DNA of 64,000 nt from CAVVJA01 sp963779485 (GTDB lineage Bacteria > Actinomycetota > Actinomycetes > Mycobacteriales > Jatrophihabitantaceae), in assembly GCA_963779485.1 (NCBI GenBank), contig CAVZYJ010000008.1, positions 310,001-374,000 of the forward strand, in the 5' to 3' direction. Positions 60,428-64,000 of this stretch are shown here, piece after piece. The notes below the pieces were generated by a model. The model searched no databases, was not told the DNA's origin, and saw nothing but the letters and a program-made list of their open reading frames with translations. How positions within the stretch are numbered: the first letter of the stretch is position 1; each line of letters begins with the position of its first letter. The position numbers and the translations under genes were made by a program.

Positions 60428-61693
60428 GTGATCGATCCACGCCGTTACACGATGACTGATCACACGGTCACCGTCCCACTCGACCATGCCCGGCCCGACG
60501 GCGAGACGATCGAGGTGTTCGCCCGGGAGCTGGGCGACGTGGAGAAGATTGGCGAGGAACTGCCGTGGCTGCTGTTCCTTCAGGGTGGCCCGGGTAGTGC
60601 ATCGCCGCGCCCGTCGTACCTCGATGGCTGGATCCAGGCCGCGATCACCTCGCACCGGCTACTCCTGCTCGACCAACGCGGCACCGGTCGGAGTACGCCC
60701 GTGCTCGGCCGGACTGCGGACCGATTCCCAACGGCGGCAGCTCTGGCCGACTATCTCGCCCTCTTCCGCGCCGACGCGATCGTCGCGGACGCCGAGATAC
60801 TGCGGCAGCAGGTCGGCCAGGGGGCCCGTTGGTCCACGCTCGGGCAAAGCTACGGCGGATTCGTCACCGCGACCTACCTCTCCCGCGTTCCGGAGGCGCT
60901 ACGCGCCTGCTACGTGACCGGCGGGCTGCCGGGTCTGACCGCCAATGCCGATGACGTCTACGTGCTCACCTACCCCAAGGTGGTGCGCCGGGTCACCGAC
61001 TACTACTCCCGCTACCCGGCCGACCGAGCGATCGTCCGTAGCGTCGCTGACCGGCTGGCGTCCGAGGACATCCGGCTGCCCGACGGCGACCGCTTCACGG
61101 TGCGTCGGTTGCAGTCCCTCGGCCAACGGCTGGGCATGGGCGACGGCTTCGAATATGTGCACTGGCTGTTCGAGCGCGCATTCGTCGACGGCCAGCTCGC
61201 GGACCCGTTCCGGTACCAGGTGATGGCCGCGACCGGCTTCCTCGACAACCCGCTGTACGCCGTGCTGCAGGAACCGCTCTACGCGCGCGGTGCGGGTGCC
61301 ACCAGGTGGGCGGCGCAGCGTGCGCTGGGCGCATACCCGCAGTTCGCGCCGGACGCCGATCCACTGCTGTTCACCGGCGAGATGATCTACCCGTGGATGT
61401 TCGAGGAGATCGCGGCCTTGCGTCCGTTCGCGGAAGCGGCGAGCCGGCTGGCCGAGCGTGACGACTGGCCGCCGCTCTTCGACCCGGAACGGTTGGCCCG
61501 CAACGAGGTGCCGGTCGCGGCCGCGATCTACCACGACGACATCTACGTGCCGGCCGAGCTGTCGCTGCAGACCGCGGCTGCGATCGGCAACCTGCGCCCG
61601 TGGGTGACGAGCGAGTGGGAGCACGACGGCATCCGAAGCTCGGGCACCGCCGTGTTCGAGCGACTTCGCGAGCTGGCAACCGGTGTGCCCTAG
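60428..61693 (+). CDS. Proline iminopeptidase-like alpha/beta hydrolase
   Basis: 421 residues. It has the HGG-like LLFLQGGPGSASPRPSYLDG, the LDQRGTGRSTPV loop and the nucleophile Ser141 in LGQSYGGFVTATY, all typical of peptidase family S33; WEHDGIRSSG carries the probable His. It releases N-terminal proline (or hydroxyproline) from peptides, so it would supply substrate from collagen-like or plant extensin peptides. The GTG at 60428 is the assigned start. Last gene of the operon, 25 bases after the epimerase. Confidence 0.87.
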   Translation: MIDPRRYTMTDHTVTVPLDHARPDGETIEVFARELGDVEKIGEELPWLLFLQGGPGSASPRPSYLDGWIQAAITSHRLLLLDQRGTGRSTPVLGRTADRFPTAAALADYLALFRADAIVADAEILRQQVGQGARWSTLGQSYGGFVTATYLSRVPEALRACYVTGGLPGLTANADDVYVLTYPKVVRRVTDYYSRYPADRAIVRSVADRLASEDIRLPDGDRFTVRRLQSLGQRLGMGDGFEYVHWLFERAFVDGQLADPFRYQVMAATGFLDNPLYAVLQEPLYARGAGATRWAAQRALGAYPQFAPDADPLLFTGEMIYPWMFEEIAALRPFAEAASRLAERDDWPPLFDPERLARNEVPVAAAIYHDDIYVPAELSLQTAAAIGNLRPWVTSEWEHDGIRSSGTAVFERLRELATGVP

Positions 61694-61726
61694 GTCTGGC
61701 CAGCGCGTTCGGTGCGTTGGTCTCTC

Positions 61727-61773
61727 GTGATCTTGGACTTATCGACCTTGGGCGGCAGCAAGTCCAAGATCAC
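61727..61773. repeat. Dispersed palindromic repeat, copy D
   Basis: GTGATCTTGGACTT (61727-61740) and its exact complement AAGTCCAAGATCAC (61760-61773) flank 19 bases. It lies between two convergent genes (iminopeptidase and the zinc-finger gene), where it can act as a two-way terminator. Confidence 0.85.
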
Positions 61774-61792
61774 GGTTGGGTGATTCCCCGGC

Positions 61793-62134
61793 TCAGCGGT
61801 GGATGTGGTTCTGCCAGTCGGCGGGGACGCGGCCCGCGGGACCGGGGGTCGGCTGGTCGAGCGGGTGGTGCTCCGGCGGCGCGAGCTGCGGACCCTCGAC
61901 GTACTGCGACGTCTGAAAGTCCCAGAACCAATCCTCGCCCGGCTCGAAGCTGCGAATGATCGGATGGCCGGTCTCCGCAGCGTGCGCGCTCGCGTGCTGC
62001 GCCGGTGAGCTGTCGCAGCAGCCGATGTGGCCGCAGTCCGCGCAGCGCCGGAGATGTAGCCACCAGCCACCCACAGCGTCGCATTCCACGCATCCCGAGC
62101 CACTCGGCGTCACGGTGGGATCGATGGCCGGCAT
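61793..62134 (-). CDS. UBP-type zinc finger protein
   Basis: 113 residues. The zinc finger occupies about 13-70: Cys15-x2-Cys18, Cys31-x2-Cys34, Cys39, His47, His51 and His57, with GWWLHLRRCADCGHIGCCD and FEPGEDWFWDF as the family landmarks. In eukaryotes this domain binds the free C-terminal Gly-Gly of ubiquitin; bacterial single-domain members are uncharacterised. The C-terminal 40 residues are Pro/His rich. Its ATG overlaps the histidine kinase stop (TGATG), so both are translated together. Confidence 0.88.
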   Translation of the reverse strand: MPAIDPTVTPSGSGCVECDAVGGWWLHLRRCADCGHIGCCDSSPAQHASAHAAETGHPIIRSFEPGEDWFWDFQTSQYVEGPQLAPPEHHPLDQPTPGPAGRVPADWQNHIHR

Positions 62135-63603
62135 CAGTGCTCCTCGTTGTCCGATTCGGTGGGTAACGCCGAGTCAGCGTCATCCCGCGGCGGATCGAGC
62201 GGCAGCCGCACAATGAATCGCGTGTCGCCGGGGACCGACTCGACGCTCAAGTCGCCGTGGTGTTTGTTGATGACGATGCGCCAGGAGATGTCCAGCCCGA
62301 GCCCGGTGCCTTCGCCGACGGCTTTGGTGGTGAAGAACGGTTCGAAGATGCGGGCGCGGATGTCCTCCGGAACGCCCGGCCCGGAGTCGCAGATCGAGAT
62401 GACGGCCGAGCCGTCGTCGCGCGCGGTTCGGACCGTGAGCGTGCCCTCCCCGTTCATGGCGGAGACCGCGTTGTCGATCAGGTTCGTCCAGACCTGGTTG
62501 AGCTCGGCGGCATACGCCGGGACAGGGGGCAACGATCGGTCGTAGTCCTTGACGACGGTGATCTTGTCGCCGATCTTGCGACCCAGCATGAGCAGCGTGC
62601 TGTCGAGCAGTTCGTGCACGTCGACGGTCTGGAAAGGGGCTCGGTCCATCTGGGAGTACTGCTTGGCGGCAGCGACGAGGGTCGAGATGCGCGTGGTTGA
62701 GTCCTCGATCTCGTTCATGAGCAGTTCGCTCTCGAGGGTGTAGTTGAGCCAGCGGACGGCGCCTTCGAGGGTCTGCTGGTCGACGGTGTCCGCCACCTGG
62801 TCGAGCCAGGCTACGTCGAGGCCGGCCTGCACGAACGTCGGAGCGATGTCCCAGCCGCCGGCGATGTCGTGCGCCTCCAGCCAGTCACCGATCTCGTCCT
62901 CGCGATCCGATGCCTCGATCGGCGTCAGCGGCGATGCCTTGGCGACGTGCTCGACGGCATCTTCCTGGAAGTGGATCAGGGTGGCCAACGTCTCGCGGTC
63001 GTACGGTCCGGTCGCGATCAGCCCCAGCTTGTGGCGCATGCCGGTAACCCGATCCCGTAACGACGAGGTCGCCCGGACAGCGGCCGCGGCCGGATTGTTC
63101 AGCTCGTGAGTCAAGCCGGCCGAGAGCGAGCCGAGAGCCAGCAGCCGTTCCCGCTGGGCCACGGTTTGCTGAACGTTCTGGATGCCGAAGAACAACCCTT
63201 CCAGCAGGTGCAGCGCCATCGGGAACCACTCGCGCATCATCGTCGCGAGCAACTGGGCATCCAGCACGAAGAACCGGGAGGCCACGACGGCGCGCATCGA
63301 GTTGTTGTAGACCTGCGGCACCCGGTCACCGAGGTAGGCCTGCCAGGCGCCGGAGTAGACGCCGACCTGGTTGGTGCGGTTCGTCTCCACGTCGTCGCCG
63401 CCGACCAGCCGGGAGAGCGCCACCTCGCCTTCGAGCAGCACGTAGAAGCAGCTCGCCGGCTCGCCCTCGGTGTAGACGCGGCCGGGTGCTGCTTGCAGCA
63501 CGTGCCCTTCCCGGCACAGCCACGCGAGCTGTTCGTCGGAGAGCTTCTCGAACAGGAACGTCCGGCGAAGCTCTTCGGGGTCGCAAGGCAGGAATTTGGT
63601 CAT
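62134..63603 (-). CDS. Histidine kinase with N-terminal cyclic-nucleotide-binding-like domain
   Basis: 489 residues, soluble. A cNMP-binding/Crp-like beta-roll fills about 10-130 (FEKLSDEQLAWLCREGHVLQ, PASCFYVLLEGEVALSRL). The H-box is LSAGLTHELNNPAAAA (His166). An unusually long helical insert (about 180-300) follows before the HATPase domain, with N-box ELNQVWTNLIDNAVSAM, G1 CDSGPGVPEDI, F-box FEPFFTTK and G2 GEGTGLGLDIS. There is no receiver domain and no response regulator nearby. It lies between the thioredoxin-reductase-like and zinc-finger genes, which suggests a redox-linked signal. Confidence 0.9.
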   Translation of the reverse strand: MTKFLPCDPEELRRTFLFEKLSDEQLAWLCREGHVLQAAPGRVYTEGEPASCFYVLLEGEVALSRLVGGDDVETNRTNQVGVYSGAWQAYLGDRVPQVYNNSMRAVVASRFFVLDAQLLATMMREWFPMALHLLEGLFFGIQNVQQTVAQRERLLALGSLSAGLTHELNNPAAAAVRATSSLRDRVTGMRHKLGLIATGPYDRETLATLIHFQEDAVEHVAKASPLTPIEASDREDEIGDWLEAHDIAGGWDIAPTFVQAGLDVAWLDQVADTVDQQTLEGAVRWLNYTLESELLMNEIEDSTTRISTLVAAAKQYSQMDRAPFQTVDVHELLDSTLLMLGRKIGDKITVVKDYDRSLPPVPAYAAELNQVWTNLIDNAVSAMNGEGTLTVRTARDDGSAVISICDSGPGVPEDIRARIFEPFFTTKAVGEGTGLGLDISWRIVINKHHGDLSVESVPGDTRFIVRLPLDPPRDDADSALPTESDNEEH

Positions 63604-63664
63604 CGCTTCACCTCAACGTTCTCGCTGGGGCCTGGCATTCCGACTCGCCAACCATGCTGCTCAC

Positions 63665-64000
63665 TCACTCCCGGTCCAGATACCGATGCACGAGCATCAC
63701 GGCCATGGCCCCTTCGCCGACCGCCGACGCCACTCGCTTGGCGGACTGGTAGCGGACGTCGCCCGCCGCGAAGACGCCTGGCACGCTCGTCTCCAGGTGG
63801 TACGGCGGGCGTTCGAGCGTCCAGCCCTGGAGCGGCGCGCCCTCCGCGCCGAGATCGGGACCGGCGACGATGAACCCGCGGGGATCTCGGCGGACGACCC
63901 CGTCCAGCCAGTCCGTGCGCGGCGAGGCGCCGATGAAGACGAACAGGAACTGGGCATCCACGATCTCCGTCTGCCCCGTTGTGTTGTCGCGAAGCGTGAG
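63665..64000 (-). CDS. Thioredoxin-reductase-like FAD oxidoreductase, C-terminal part
   Basis: Cut by the window edge; about 112 C-terminal residues are seen. AQFLFVFIGASPRTDWLDG and SVPGVFAAGDVRYQSAKRVASAVGEGA match the second FAD-binding segment of thioredoxin reductases (V-P-G-V-F-A-A-G-D). The Cys pair would lie in the missing part. Homologues in this position are often fused to a response-regulator or cNMP-binding domain; that cannot be seen here. It is followed after 61 bases by the histidine kinase. Confidence 0.82.
   Translation of the reverse strand, partial: LTLRDNTTGQTEIVDAQFLFVFIGASPRTDWLDGVVRRDPRGFIVAGPDLGAEGAPLQGWTLERPPYHLETSVPGVFAAGDVRYQSAKRVASAVGEGAMAVMLVHRYLDRE

Noticed and set aside
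1..64000. CRISPR arrays, insertion sequences with terminal repeats, or rRNA genes
   Set aside because: No regularly spaced repeats, transposase frames or rRNA segments were recognised.

Overview
The window is one contiguous piece of a high-GC chromosome. Frequent GTG starts, ATGA/GTGA start-stop overlaps, GatCAB amidotransferase, a MMPL transporter and PLP/AtuA families typical of the group all point to an actinobacterium (Actinomycetota). The exact genus cannot be read from the sequence.

Region 1-11.1 kb is accessory and partly decayed. It carries an alpha/beta hydrolase, a tandem-LysM lipoprotein, DUF2231 and GlsB/YeaQ membrane proteins, a HesB-like protein, and a divergent TetR/MMPL pair. 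These are followed by a run of broken genes (ORF6N remnant, GAP-family remnant, truncated DUF389, phage tail-like remnant, internally deleted tyrosine integrase). The run ends exactly beside tRNA-Glu(CTC), with tRNA-Gln(CTG) next to it, and looks like the residue of an element once integrated at the tRNA.

Region 11.5-23.5 kb is core metabolism: gltX, an FAH-family hydrolase, and branched-chain amino acid synthesis (cimA, leuB, ilvC, ilvN, ilvB, ilvD). Both cimA and ilvB are preceded by classical ribosome-mediated attenuators whose tiny leader peptides are rich in Val/Ile/Leu. ilvD diverges from a PH-domain gene across a perfectly symmetric promoter-like palindrome.

Region 23.5-47 kb holds a 2-hydroxyacid dehydrogenase, a PQQ-type sugar dehydrogenase lipoprotein, gatCAB, an ACT protein, glpK-glpD, ligA, a glycogen-debranching-like enzyme, and a sulfur/tRNA cluster (cysteine desulfurase, mnmA, MetE-like). 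It also has lhgO, an MFS exporter and a HAD phosphatase. Region 47-55.5 kb has a Y-family polymerase and then a long minus-strand run: membrane protein, PLP enzyme, acyltransferase, HAD, methyltransferase, enoyl-CoA hydratase, SixA-like phosphatase and an AtuA pair.

Region 55.5-61.7 kb is a tightly overlapped plus-strand operon for hydroxyproline catabolism (three-subunit dehydrogenase, DapA-type deaminase, epimerase, proline iminopeptidase). A 24-bp perfect palindrome lies upstream of it. The window ends with a minus-strand module: thioredoxin-reductase-like flavoprotein (cut by the edge), a cNMP-binding-domain histidine kinase and a UBP-type zinc finger.

Two patterns cross the whole window. 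One is a family of dispersed intergenic palindromes with arms GTGATCTTGGACTT/AAGTCCAAGATCAC. The other is a set of single-base insertions that break gltX, ilvB, ilvC (twice) and glpD; these are more likely sequence errors than true pseudogenes.
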